A DNA stretch of 64,000 bases. Origin: Siphonodentalium dalli (lineage: Eukaryota; Mollusca; Scaphopoda; Gadilida; Siphonodentaliidae). A program made the position numbers and the translations under genes. This document shows positions 46,291 through 58,796 of this stretch, in pieces (position 1 is the first letter of the stretch; the number at the start of each line of letters is the position of its first letter). The stretch lies in the NCBI GenBank assembly GCA_032622095.1, contig CP136064.1:183810209-183874208 (forward strand), written 5' to 3'. Below the pieces are notes generated by a model, which did not search any database, had not been told where the DNA came from, and was given only the letters and a program-made list of their open reading frames with translations.

Positions 46291-47690
46291 TTACGAAGCA
46301 AAGACTCGCACTGGGTAATTAGTGCCGGATTCAAACTTAATGTATGCTCTACAAATCACATAGCCTGAATTCCACTCTTCAATTGCGAAATTACCACCTG
46401 ATATTCATGAATTTATATACATATATATATATATATCACTGATTTATCTCGCTCAAACGAAATATCACAAGGACGTGTTAGTGTCGCTTCTTCGGATACA
46501 GGTGTATGATTGCATCTGTCTTCCATAGAAAGACACGCGTGTAATCTTCGTGGCAACGATCGACATCGTATTCGTAAAAATGGCGACCCCATCAGACACC
46601 ACGTGTTTGGTACTATTTTTTTTAGAGATATGATGACCATACCTCACTAATATGAGATCTGTATTCGGTTTTGTTGAACTAATCGAATTCACACCATATT
46701 TAAAACACAGTCTTATATAATTACAACTTTAGAATCGATATAGAATAAAAATTGTAAGAGTCTGGAGAAATTTGACTTAATTCAAATGCCGAAATAAGTA
46801 GAATGGTCTTGTCCTATGATGTCTATATCTAATATATTTAACCCATTCGGGCCGGTAAAATAGTCAAAGTGCCAGCGAAGTGACTAGTTGGAAATAATGC
46901 TTTCTCACTGCTAGGTATGAACATCTTATTTCTAGGATAATTATTTGGTTAAAAGAACTGAGAAAATGACGTGATTTGGGATTGTTGCACGTGTATATGA
47001 TTAAAACAAAATAATCAACAAATTCTAAGTCGAAAATGGGCGTATAACTCAGCCAGAAATGGTTGGACCGGATCCAAATTCGATCGGGTCTTTCTCATAT
47101 ATATGAAGACCACATACCAAGTTTCATCAAATTCTGTCAAATAATATTCAAGCTATCATCCGAACAACAAACTGTTTCGCACATACGACCGGATAGCTCT
47201 CATGATTCACGATGATACACTTGTGGGGTGATGTCTATTGTTGTCCGACGTGGGGTGCAACCCACATGTCGCATACCGGAGATGTGTTTTTTTTATAAAG
47301 AACGATTATATAGACTAAATAACGGAGATATTCAGAAATAAAAAAATAAAAAAATAAACATTTGAATTAAATCCATCCCAACTCCTCGTACACACTCGAA
47401 CACCCTCGGGAGAACGGACGGACATCGCCCAATACATGTCTTTTGTCCCCAGATTTAATTTCTTCGGGGACAATACACGCAAGAGTATCTCAATAAATAC
47501 ATGTCGAAATAGCAAAAGCAGTTAGCTCATATCTTTGTTGAGACGATTGCAAGATTTAAAACACATATTGCCTCGCTCCTTAACCAGCAATTAATATATA
47601 TATCAGATCTATATGGAGGTGCATGTACGGACTGAGTGTGAGTGTTCATTGCTTCGGTGAGCGTGATTAAATTCTCGTTCCTTATCGAAA
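46291..47690. other. No gene recognised
   Basis: It contains a TA-rich microsatellite at about 46415-46437 and phrases such as GGCGTATAACTCAGCCAGAAATGG of the modular repeat type (47035-47190). No convincing coding sequence. Confidence 0.4.
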
Positions 47691-47695
47691 TGTTC

Positions 47696-49062
47696 ATATG
47701 TGACCCGCCATATCAAATCCAGTCGGAAGTCGGGATTTTTTTACACGGTGCCAATGCATTCTCTTATATATGCGAGTCGACCATAGGTCGCCTCGCATAT
47801 ATAAGAGAATGCATTGGCCTAACAATTTTTTATCATTTTTTTAAAATAAATGTTTCTTACAATTTTTAGGACATAAAAACATCCATTACCCTGCAGGGAG
47901 CCCCACACATATATAGAAGCATATAGAAGAGTGTCGTCTGTTCATGTTTGTCTGGGGCTCTGTATGGGTGAAATTATAAAATTGTTAAAGAATACAAGAA
48001 CAAATTATTAAAATTGTAAAAAATTGTTAGGCCAATGCATTCTCTTATATATGCGAGGCGACCTATGGTCGACTCGCATATATAAGAGAATGCATTGGCA
48101 CAGGGTAAAACAAGGGGTACGCATCTAAGATGCTTTTGTCGAGTTTTTTGGCAATCGAACCAAACTTCTGCCAATAAGGTGCACAACCCCCGGGAAAAAA
48201 AGTTGGACGGTGGTATATTATTGCAATAGACCTATATACCAAATATCAATTGAATCCGTTAATATTTCATTGAGTTATCGCACTAACGGTGATAAAATTG
48301 TGATTAAAATAGAAAAACTAAGACCCATAACTCCGGAAAAAAAATTCGGACAAACCAGGTTTTCGAACTCGTCAGAGATATTGTTGCAATAGACTCATAT
48401 ACCAAATATTGTTTAAATCGGTTAATATTTCATCGAGTTATCGCGCTAACGGTGATAAAATTGCTAAAAAATAGACAAACTAAGACCCATAACTCCGCGA
48501 AAAATTTTTGGACAAACCTGGTTTTCGGAGTGGTCCGAGATATTGTTGCAGGAGACTCATATACTAAATATTGTTGAAATTTGTTAATATTTCATCGAGT
48601 TATCGCGCTAACGGTGATAAAATTGCTTAAAATAGACAAACTAAGACCCATAACTCCGCGAAAAAAAATTCGGACAAACCTGGTTTTCGAACTCGCCCGA
48701 GATATTGTTGCAAGAGTCTCATATACCAAATATTGTTGAAATTTTTTAATATTTGCGTGAGTTATCGCGCTATCGGTGAAAAACTTAACTAAAAACCATC
48801 TAAGATGGATAACTCTTGTAAAAAAGTTCGGACATGACCCATTTTCTACAGACAGTAAATGGTCATTGGGAGCAACTGCCATACCATAATTTTTTTGAAT
48901 CCGTTCACAAATGTCAAAGTTATAAGGCATTCTTTGTGTCCGCCGCCCGCCCGCACGCCGCCCGCCCGCCAACCGTCCCTCGCCAAACCATAAGTCGAGT
49001 TTTTGAAAAACTCGACTAAAAATCCCGACTTCCGACTGGATTTGATCAGGCGGGTCACATAT
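47696..49062. mobile_element. Inverted-repeat element with double cruciform (H)
   Basis: The ends are inverted for ~45 bp (ATATGTGACCCGCC, then ATCAAATCCAGTCGGAAGTC) at 47696-47740 and 49015-49062. Near the left end two copies of one palindrome face each other (47750-47818 and 48031-48099, phrase GCCAATGCATTCTCTTATAT), with further inverted similarity between them. From 48200 to 48830 come about four degenerate ~160-bp units (AGACCCATAACTCCG, GAGATATTGTTGCA, GAGTTATCGCGCTA). The right side has CCGCCCGCCCG repeats and a GTCGAGTTTTTGAAAAACTC hairpin. No transposase. Confidence 0.78.
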
Positions 49063-49900
49063 ATCTATATATATATTTGCGAATGTCCGCCTGTCTGTAT
49101 GTCTGTCTTTTTATATTTAAATTAACAAGGGACCATCTAGATGGCACTAAATGGGTCTAACAGGGTAAGGTTTGACGAGGAAGATAATGGTGCGGGTTAG
49201 AATTTTCTAAAGTGATGCTGTTGTTGTCAGGGGAGAAAATGGGAGGGGAGAGCAAACATATTCGTCGACAATTTCCAACAAACTTATACATAATAATCTC
49301 CATGATATGAGGAATCTAAGGATGTGGTTTAAAGCAGTGAAACGTGGCGTCAATCCGATGATTCGAGTGACACGATGAATCTAATCGTGTAATTTAAAGA
49401 CGCCAAATTGGTGACGTTTTGGATGACAGATGGGGCAATGAATTTTATAAGAATTTGTTTAGTCGCAGATTACCACTAAACTTATACATAATCATCTCCA
49501 TGATATCATGAGTCTAATCGTGTCGTTTAATGATGTCAAAGTGGTGCCGTTCCAGTCAGGGGTACATGCATGGAGATAAATACGGACACCAAAATTGGTA
49601 AAAAAAAAAGTTATTGATACATATTCTTCTTTGTGATGCGAGGAATCTAATCGCGTGGTTTACTTGCGCCAAATCGCTGCCGTTTGGTGAGAAGCTCCCA
49701 AAATAGGGCTACGTCAGGAATTGAGATCGGGAAGTGGCACAAAAATTGCTAATCTATACATATCTGTTGTCATCTTCATGACACGACGTAAAATGGAACT
49801 GCACAGACTTGATAATTTAGACCTGGTTCAAATGATGCTATGGGGATGCAGTTGGAATTTGAAGTTGGGGTGAGACTTTATAGCCACGTCCCTATATGAC
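49063..49900. repeat. Degenerate tandem repeat, about four to five units
   Basis: Phrases of the type GATxxxGAGGAATCTAATCG(T/C)GT followed by TTTAAxGxxGxCAAA and GTGxCGTTT recur near 49310, 49375, 49505 and 49635, with unit length ~110-130 bp. Non-coding. Confidence 0.55.
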
Positions 49901-50479
49901 CTTACGACCGACGCATCCTATCACAAAATGTTCAGATTTTACGTTGGTCAGCATCGATGAATCACCGACGTCAGTGAGTCTGAATTTGATTAATTGAATG
50001 TTATCACTCTCACCGGGGATGTCATCAATTAAGGAAACAATGGAGCCATTGTGGATCATTCCTGTTCCTCAATTATTATGCAATGGTATTGCATTACGTA
50101 GTGTATTAACGCCAATAGTTTCGTACGAAGGTTATGAACTCCTACACTACTTCTGGTCATATCAATAATCTTTGACATATGACATGCTCATGTCACTTGT
50201 GATCATGAAAATAATAATCCACACTGATGAGTAACTTCCAGTTTATCTTTTCTTCAACGGTATAGTTCTGACATGTGATATTTTATAACGACAGAAATAG
50301 GCCTTTACGGCTTTTCTTCCTGTCAACGTTTATGGAATTACTGGATTACTTGACATTATGTTTGATCAAATGTCTGTATATCAATTAGTTTCTCTCTTTT
50401 TAGATTTGACCAGAGTCGGCACGCAAGATTCCTCGTGCAGCGTTTCGTTCCAAAAATATCAACAAGAAATCAATGTGTA
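49901..50479. other. No gene recognised
   Basis: AT-rich sequence with no repeat boundary or coding signal identified. Confidence 0.35.
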
Positions 50480-50593
50480 CACCCCTGGTTAAGTGATCCT
50501 AGTAATTTGCTATGGTGTGTGTAGGTCCTGCTTAATTTTTGTGATTCTGGTAGGGCAAACCGATGCTGTTAAGAAAACGTAACGCTATTTTTC
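50480..50593. repeat. Dispersed repeat O (copy 3)
   Basis: It aligns with 2700-2827 (CCTGGTTAAGTGATCCTA, GGGCAAACCGATGC) and ends at the TTAA of the next MITE. Confidence 0.6.
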
Positions 50594-50597
50594 TTAA

Positions 50598-50933
50598 AGG
50601 CCCACTTAATTTTCGAGTCCCTGTTTATTGTTTATAGTGGCTTGATATAAGGTTTTAATAACAATCTATGCCATAAAATATGATTAAAATACCATAATTC
50701 ATCACCATTTGAAACAGCTGTGTTGCCCATAGAGAAATAGAAAACCCCCGTGTTTGCTCCCAGAATGCAACATAATTCAAACTAAAAATGTATTTTCAAT
50801 GTTCACAGCTTATCACACCGGATAAGTTGATAATACAATGTGTTGGAGGTTCCTCTTTCAAATGGTATATAATATGGCATATATTTTATATACCGGTGTG
50901 TGTGATCTGGGGGTTCGAAAATTAAGTGGGCCT
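50598..50933. mobile_element. TTAA-flanked MITE, family C copy 1
   Basis: Ends AGGCCCACTTAATTTTCGA and complement. TTAA lies at 50594-50597 and 50934-50937, and the second TTAA also serves the adjacent family B element. Shares its interior with 1703-2142 in opposite orientation. Confidence 0.9.
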
Positions 50934-50937
50934 TTAA

Positions 50938-51431
50938 AGGCACGGTTGGCCTTAATTGTCGAAAATATTCATATTTGTTCCAAACACCGTAAACAGACAA
51001 ACATTAAAACGCATACAGTTTCGTTCATATATACCATGACCATCGCGTAAACAGCATGCTATCATAAAGACTTACTATATTTTACATAAGCAAGAGCCTG
51101 ATTGTGTTACAGAAGACAGCACAGTGTCACTGGCTAATCACACACAAATGATATAAACGCTCTTTATTAGTTCCATATCAGGAATTCAGCAACAAATAAC
51201 GCTCTTTATGTTTACCATCATAATATAAACAAACACCAGAAAAGTAACTTTTTATGCTTTTGTTTACATAACAATGGTCAAACAAATGACAATAACATAC
51301 TGCTTATGCGATATTTCTTATTTGTATACGGACAAAGTCTATCTACATTTTGATGTTCTTTCTGTTTGTGGCGGTTTTTGATGGGTGGAAATATTTTCAC
51401 AGCATACCCACCGCCAAGGCCAACCGTACCT
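50938..51431. mobile_element. TTAA-flanked MITE, family B copy 1
   Basis: Inverted ends AGG(C/T)ACGGTTGGCCTT with TTAA at 50934-50937 and 51432-51435. 494 bp, about 90% similar by eye to 52960-53454. Contains AACGCTCTTTATTAGTTCC. Confidence 0.92.
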
Positions 51432-51714
51432 TTAAGTTGTCATATTCATGGTCTTTGGCTAATCTGAACGAACGGAGAGGAAAGGCCATTGCCTTTATTA
51501 ATTTATAAACATCCAAAAACGTATGAATGGTAAAATATTTAAATAATGCACTTTTGTTGTTGGAAACCGACTATAATCAAAATGACTCCTCTTGTCGTTT
51601 GCAAACACATTAGCATGCTGTCATGATTAAATTATTTATTATGTTTTTTGCAAACAGTAGCTTCGTTCTCAATTAACCAAAATACCGGTAAATAAAGGTA
51701 GATTCTCTTAACAG

Positions 51715-51802
51715 CATAAGTGTCCCATAAAAGTGTCAAAGTAAAAGCAGGACCCACCAACATCATAACAAATTAGCAGGACCTTTAACCAGGGGTGGTG
51801 TG
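51715..51802. repeat. Dispersed repeat O (copy 4, inverted)
   Basis: It carries AGCAGGACCCACCAACATCA and ATTAGCAGGACCTTTAACC, the reverse of copies 1 and 3. Confidence 0.55.
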
Positions 51803-52003
51803 AGAAATGTTACATCTGAAGTCATTATATTGCAGGTTTTGTGACGAATAAAAAAATTGTATTATTGGGTGTATTAGAACCGTTTCATCACGACAAAACT
51901 CGCGCAAACTTATAGATATTTCGAATGCACAAAACTTTCCTGAATAAACAGAGGCCGCGGAAGTAACGGTATACTTTATAGCGATAAACTTTCTAGGATA
52001 GGT

Positions 52004-52132
52004 ATGGCACGTTCACATGCAGCTGCAAGAAAATGTCAGGTATGTCCGCGTGACTTTCTTGATCAATGGAAAATATTAACAGGAATATATCCGAGGGAGA
52101 CAGTGCTAGTTTGTGATATGTGTTCACTTTAG
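52004..52132 (+). CDS. Small C2-C2 frame, 42 residues (weak)
   Basis: The frame reads MARSHAAARKCQVCPRDF and ends LVCDMCSL, giving C-x2-C-x22-C-x2-C, a spacing able to bind zinc. I do not recognise a family. A CAG|GTATGT at about 52038-52046 is also a good splice donor, so the first part could be the 5' exon of something larger, in which case the second cysteine pair would be intronic. No downstream exon was identified and LINE fragments begin 300 bp on. The frame may be chance; it is reported because of its paired cysteines. Confidence 0.2.
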   Translation: MARSHAAARKCQVCPRDFLDQWKILTGIYPRETVLVCDMCSL

Positions 52133-52439
52133 TTGGTGGTCATCGGTATCCGTTAAATAATTTATAAGGGATACGTTGGTAACCGTTCACGCACTCGAGT
52201 TATGATCCATCAATATTATCGTGTGTTTTAACAACTGACTTCTTAATTCCATTTAGATGGGCTGACAGAATCCCTGAAGTAGTATATGGATATGTGTGCA
52301 GGGACATAGTGAAAGGGTCTCCGTTGAAGTAGTGTGTACACGTGGGATTTCCAATATACACCCTCTTCTTGAACCAGGCCATGCAAACTCAGAGGATCGC
52401 ATAATTCAATTTGCACCACTTCCCATCGGCTTTGAATTC

Positions 52440-53670
52440 CCCACCTGGTACCTCACATGCTTAGTTTTTTTTATTTGGAGTGTTTTCTCAGAAACCTTTG
52501 CTTTCTGTCTGACAAAGATATCTAAGCTCTGAGACATTTTTCTATGAAACATTCCAGCATCTTTTAGTAATTCTTTATTAGTGTCAGATTTATCACGGTT
52601 ATATTCGCGTTCTATTTCCTATCCTGTTTACAATCCTGGTCAAACCAGGGTTTATTTTTATCTGGGGCAATAATATTAGGCTGTCGCCCCGGAATTCATC
52701 TGCATTTTCAGGCTCAGGATTGGTCCAAAAGCGAATTGTGTTTTGTATCGTCTTATGTACATTACTGAATATATATATATTAAATTAGAGAATTGGCCAA
52801 CGCGGAAATTGTCAATAGCGCGGAATAAGTGCTCATTATCCAACACGTAGTCAATTACTGACCTATCTGATGAAGTCAGTCTTCCATGACACTGATATCA
52901 TCGCCACATCTGAAAATGTAATCGTTATGTTTGATATGGTCTCAAATGGTACAAATTGAAGGCACGTGCGGCCTTAATTGTCGAAAATATTCATATTTGT
53001 TCCAAACACCGTAAACAGAAAAACATTAAAACGCATACAGTTTCGTTCATATACACCATGACCATCGCGTAAACAGCATGTTATCATAAAGACCTACTAT
53101 ATTTTACCTAAGCAAGAGCCTGATTGTGTTACAGAAGACAGCACAATGCTACTGGCTAATCACACACAAATGGCATAAACGCTCTTTATTAGTTCCATAT
53201 CAGGTATTCACCAACAAAGAACGCTCTTTATGTTTACCATCATAATATAAACAAACACCAGAACAGTTACTTTTTATGCTTTTGTTTACATAACAATGGT
53301 CAAACATATGACCATAACATACTGTTTATGCGATATTTCTTATTTGTATACGGACAAAGTCTATCTACATTTTTATGTTCTTTCTGTTTGTGGCGGTTTT
53401 TTGACGGGTGGAGATATTTTCACAGGATACCCACCGCCAAGGCCAACCGTGTCTTTAAGGAGTCAATATCATTATCTTCGATATCACTAAGCTTATTTGT
53501 TCGGGCGTTGAAATCCCCTGTAATTAGAATGAGTTCATTGTCTTTTTGGACTTGGCTCAGTTCCCTCGAGGTAGATCGACCAATTGTCGCAGTATCTAGT
53601 GTTGGTCGGTGGTACATACACGGCGCCTATAAGTAAGGATCGTTTGTTAAGTGTAAAAGTGGTATATGAT
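52440..53670 (-). mobile_element. LINE endonuclease fragment split by a MITE
   Basis: On the minus strand, about 53670-53459 encodes LIGAVYVPPTNTRYCDN, then after one frameshift NELILITGDFNARTNK, the GDFN(A)R core of the endonuclease/exonuclease/phosphatase fold. Beyond the MITE at 52960-53454 it resumes with SSDRSVIDYVLDNEHLF and DNFRVGQ (end of the domain, about 52890-52800). A linker follows, with NKPWFDQDCKQDRK (about 52690-52640) and YNRDKSDTNKELLKD (about 52600-52560), typical of the stretch before the reverse transcriptase. Several stops and frameshifts are present. No reverse transcriptase follows, so it is a truncated relic. Confidence 0.85.
52960..53454. mobile_element. TTAA MITE, family B copy 2, inside the LINE endonuclease
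   Basis: Ends AGGCACGTGCGGCCTT and the complement of AGACACGGTTGGCCTT. TTAA on the right (53455-53458) and TTGA on the left. Nearly the same as 50938-51431. It splits the endonuclease reading on both sides. Confidence 0.9.
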
Positions 53671-53675
53671 TATAA

Positions 53676-53824
53676 GAAATGACTTGCAGATCGATTGGGG
53701 GTCATTATTTTTGACCGACAGAGTAATTAAACAAAGTTTGTGTGAACCCCTTCGGGATTCACAAACTTTGTTAATTACTCTGTCGGTCAAATTCAATGAC
53801 CCAAATCGATATGCAAGTCATTTC
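53676..53824. mobile_element. Palindromic MITE (F)
   Basis: Arms GAAATGACTTGCA...GACCGACAGAGTAATTAA and complement, ~70 bp each, with a few mismatches, around a short GGG/CCC-rich loop. It lies at the 5' break of the LINE endonuclease fragment. Target duplication not clear. Confidence 0.75.
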
Positions 53825-54001
53825 TCAATTAATTCAATTATTGGACATTAAAATGTAACAGAAGCCAGTAGAACTCACGCACGTGGATAACAAATGGACC
53901 AAATATAATGCACTTTGTTATTCCCACATCATGGTTAGTTTTCACCAAGTATCCTTCCAAATATTAGTCACATATAGTATTTCCCGAATAGAACCGATTA
54001 A

Positions 54002-54208
54002 CCCTTTCAGTGCCAAGTCCGATTTTTGTATCAACCCATATTTCCTTGATCATTTTTCAAATTTATTGATTATAATAATGTGATACATTGATGGAAAGAC
54101 CTCTTAGAGCTCTTTCCATCAATGTATCACATTATTATAATCAATAAATTTGAAAAATGATCAAGGAAATATGGGTTGATACAAAAATCGGACTTGGCAC
54201 TGAAAGGG
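54002..54208. mobile_element. Perfectly palindromic TTAA MITE (G)
   Basis: TTAA lies at 53998-54001 and 54209-54212. The ends read CCCTTTCAGTGCCAAGTC, piggyBac-like in starting CCCTTT. The two arms are exact reverse complements for 97 bp around a 13-bp centre. The lack of any arm mismatch implies a recent origin or gene conversion. Confidence 0.93.
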
Positions 54209-54212
54209 TTAA

Positions 54213-55490
54213 ATGGGAATATAACCGATCAGATTGAAATATAACCTTTAGACACTAAAATCGCAGTGTCGTCGTTGTAGACACCCAATATGGAATTACC
54301 GTTATTAGCCATGTTCAGATACATGTAAGTGCAACTTATAACGTGTGTTACTATGGTGTTTCTATGGAGCTGCAAATGGCGGCAAAAGTCAGATGATTTT
54401 ACAACCCCAAACCTACACGTTTATAGATATTGGCACAAAAAAAAATGTTTGTACTTGTTAAAATTATTTATTCATAATCAGAAAGAACCGTAAAAAACAT
54501 TCCCGAATCGTCACAAACCAACAATAGACTGACTTCGGATGTAACAGTTCCTCCATCGTGCATGAAATGCGGCAGCCCAAGTTTCCATGCATCGCGGCCC
54601 TGGACAGTCAAAGTCAAGGATGTTGTTCTTGGTAAATTCTCTCGCTTTGTAATTATCGGGGACTATTTTCAAATTTAAATGTACCTTCCGAGAATGACTT
54701 ATATGGGATAATTGTACGAATTACTGTATCAGCGGAAACAAGGCGACAGATATGTCACATATACAGATTAACCGCGTATCGATCGCCATTGTTCATTTGG
54801 ACTATTATATAATGTCATTTTGAAATCTTCAGTCAGTAAAGTATAAAAGGTACACAATCCGATTCGATGGTCCCCATATCATCAGTTCCAACAACAACAA
54901 CAACAACATTTCTTGAAATGCCGCTTCAGTTATGAGAATCGATTAATTGACAAACAATAATGCCAATCACTGTCAACTATAGCATAACATTGCCCAAAAA
55001 GTGTTATTATACTTCCATGGTTTAGCATTGTTTTTGTGATTTATCTTTTTCTCTATTATTTTTATTCTTAGCAATTTTATAATGAGCATAGCTCAGTAGG
55101 TACAAGAGCTATAAAGCTGAAACTTTGTATGTATATATATATGTATACAAGCTCTAGTGCTTAGGCCTATTGAGAATCGTGTCCTCACTTGACTTGCAGA
55201 GTTATCTCCCTTTATGTGAAAAATTGGTGTTTTCAGAACTCCGAAAATATATGGAATACAACACTGAAATTTGGTCGATAGATACATTTTGATATCCACT
55301 GAAGCATGAGAGCACATCAAAAATTTCGTCCGTCTTTCCTCTCCAGAGTTAGCTCCCATATATAGGTCAACCTCGAAATCTTTCAGGTCGCCTGTCCTCA
55401 CACACCAAGAAAGATAGCTGGATGTAGTTTCTATGGTAGTGCTGGCCGTTGTCAATATACTGCACAAAAATATTTTGGACAGGGTCGGAC
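54213..55490. other. Unassigned sequence; relic of a family A MITE end
   Basis: AAAGGTACACAATCCGATTC at about 54847 followed by CCAACAACAACAAC resembles the left end of family A. The 124-codon minus-strand frame at 55093-55467 lies in modular repeat-like sequence (GAGTTATCTCCCTTTAT) and is not supported. Confidence 0.45.
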
Positions 55491-58400
55491 TTACATTTTT
55501 TGGTTAGGGTGGGGCGAAATTTTACCCAAAACATTTTGCTGTTGATTCACACCAAACTCGATAGGTCGATTCCCTGGATCAATGCGTTCGTGCAGGTGAA
55601 CGAATTTTGAAAATCCCTTGAAAAATACCAGAGTTATGGCCCCTCGTCGAAATTCATATTTTTGGGATTAACTGCTTGTAGCCAGATCTCCTCCGAAACG
55701 GTCATAAGTTGAAGCGTATGTCATACACACTGTTTATCCCACCAAATTCGATACATTCGATAATGCGATATAGATATTATATTCACTGAATCCGTTTTCC
55801 TGTTGTGACTACCTCGTCTCAAAGCTAACCCCGTTAACTAAATGTTAACAAAGAAATTGTCTATTCAAAATGTAATACACGAACGTTGAACGAATGTTGT
55901 ACAAGCTCACATCTCATTCAACAAACTATCCGTTACTGATTCATTAAATTCATATTATGCTACACGCGAAACGGAGACGACTTTTGGGGAATCCAGAGTC
56001 CAAAACGGACCCAAATCGACCTGTTCCAGAAAAGTCGTTTTCACTTCTGAAAAAGGCTCCATTATTTCAACCTAACTTTTTGGAGTTAGAAAATTATTTT
56101 TTTCTCAGTCAAGTGAAAAGAGCTCTTCACAAAATTTCCGCTTATATATATAAAATATATTTATATATACGCGAAATATTTGCCACTCTCCCTCCTTCAT
56201 TCGGCTACTCCATCTCCCTGCGGATGGAACCTATCTCCGATTCGGACGCACCCGTCTCGCGGACCAGGCTCATTCCTCTTCTTGGGACCGATAGAATGCC
56301 CATCGAGATCCAACAATCATTACCAGAGTCGGATATCGGTAGAGTACACACATCGCTTACAGTTCTCAATTAATTGAAACTATTTTGTATTCGTTCACGT
56401 ACCCGTAAACCATTTTAATATATTCTATTTTTAAATTGAATGAACGGGAGTCAGCGTATACCGTCAAACTACCCAACCTTGCCGCCCCTAAGTCGATGAT
56501 TTTGGTATCATAATTTCGAAACTGAACTATCTACAGTGTTGTATTGGTTTCCCATTTAGTATACAGCATAAGTTCGTTTCTATTATGTTCTATTCAGATC
56601 TGACCATTTAAAACTGTCTCCTTATCATCTGTATGTGTCACAAGTGAAAATGTATGAGTTTATTTTCCAGGCGTCAGTGATTTCTACCTGGGCAATCATT
56701 TCACTGCACCTAGAAACAACCGTCGCTGACATTACATTCCACAATCCGTGCAAATTTCACAAATTCGCGTGTTTTTAAATGGAAACAGCTGCAGCATGTC
56801 CGATGTGCGTCGGATGGTATATTATGCTACGCACCTGTCCGACTAAGTTACTTCGATTATAATGTCTTATTTTAATAGCATTTCATTGAATACGAAACAG
56901 TTCTTACGTCAATGCATATCACACATGTAATTAATCCATGACAATATATTCGAAGCGTTTGCCAATGCTAACATCGAGATGATGTACAGGATTTTATAGG
57001 CATTCCCTTCTTGTTATCTGCTGAAGGATTAATGATGTATATCAGTGTTTGCCGGGCGTCAAATCTGTATCGTGCAGTTGAATCATTCCACCCACAAATC
57101 ACCCCACTGCATATAGAAATCACCGTCATAGTACAATAACTGACAACCCTTACAAGACATTTATGTCATTATGTGGTGAATAGTGTATACCGCCAAAAGT
57201 CGTAAAGACACAATAGATGTTGATTTGTGAGAGATCCTGACTGTGTGTGTATCGAACAGAGTGGGGGATCGAATTTGTATCGGGTTCCTTTGTGGTGCCA
57301 CCTTTTCGAGATACATGCATGTTTGTGTCAAGTTACGCTGTGACATGTCGAAGTCGGTTGCAAAACCATTAATACCGATAAAACTTGTATGAACAGTTCG
57401 CTAGAAAGGAACGTTCGTTTTGTAAAGCAGGTAGGTTAGTACATTGTATTTTTAGCTGTTTTATCGGCGCGTGTTTGCGTGTTCGTCATTACTGTATTCG
57501 TACTAAAACAGCCATAGTTAAGAACGAGTGCGCAATATTCCACTGCGTTATTTAATACCTAAAAGTTATTGTTTTCTAGCGTATTCATCGAGAAATCTAA
57601 ATTCTAAACATTGATGTCGAACGCAGTTTTCCGTGTTTCGTGACACCTTCGTATGGGTGGGTTAATCGGTCTCTAGATGTGCATAAATCACAGCTTCGCT
57701 CGAATTAATAGATCGTTGTTGTGCAATAGATGATAAACTTCATTTTAATACCAAGTTTGCTTGTGTGCATAGCGTTATCACTGTAAAAATGCATTTCTAC
57801 AGTTGTTCCACGCTGTTTCACGGCCTTCATTTCGACAATTTTATGTTAGGTCAGTTGTCGACCGAATAATGCAACTTCTGGTGTCCGATCAGTGGTGGGG
57901 TTAATATGTGTGGCTATAGGGCGAATATCTGCCTTTCGTTAGACACAAAAAGGAGCCCTCTATATATACGTGCTGTATTCATCGAGGTATCGGCCGTTCC
58001 ACGCAATTTGAAATTCTGTTCCGCAGATTGTCGTTCTATTCCATATTCCATCCCATCCCGCATATTGTCATGTCCCCAAATCGGGGATATCGTCATTCGA
58101 TATTTACTTGTTACGACTGGCTAACGACCTTACGTTTATTACGCGCGCCGCGTGTATACTAATGTACAAATTCCTGCTTCACCTGACCGCTGCCATGATA
58201 GCGCTGTAGTGCGACCCCGAGGCCGAGCCCGGTAAAAGATGTAGTTGAGAATTTCAATTTCGTTTATTGGCGTTTACATTATGTTAATAATGTTGATTTT
58301 TGGGTTGTGATAAGCTATGCCAATTACAACTAACAGAAATGAAAAAGATTCTATAATTACAATCATGCATGGGTATATACCATATGATCTTGATCGCGTA

Positions 58401-58570
58401 CCATGTCTGACTATGGTTTTCTTGTCTAGTTATGGTCCTTAAACCGACCTCTCACATGTGTCGACAATTGTAGAGTATTTCCGGAATGCATTGATGTGGC
58501 GGAACGGGACAACTTATCTTCATTTCTATAAAATGGCTGTTGTCATAATATTAACGGCTGCGTGGGGGAT
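55491..58570. other. Mostly unassigned; diverged duplications
   Basis: 55500-55830 carries phrases of the modular type (CAGAGTTATGGCCCC). GGCGTCA...CACTGCA(C/T) with TAGAAA(C/T)(A/C)ACCGTC recurs at 56670-56730 and 57055-57130. A 138-codon plus frame (55957-56373) ends in a somewhat GC-richer part (SLRMEPISDSDAPVSR, SLPESDIG) that could be an exon relic, but it lacks an acceptor and any family match. Confidence 0.35.
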
Positions 58571-58628
58571 GGGTGTTCAATGTTAAAATTATCTCCAATC
58601 GCGACCAAACTTTAATGGAATGCATGGT

Positions 58629-58796
<168 letters not shown>

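Noticed and set aside
55093-55467. A 124-codon minus-strand frame
   Set aside because: It lies in modular repeat sequence with phrases such as GAGTTATCTCCCTTTAT. No motif and no exon signals.
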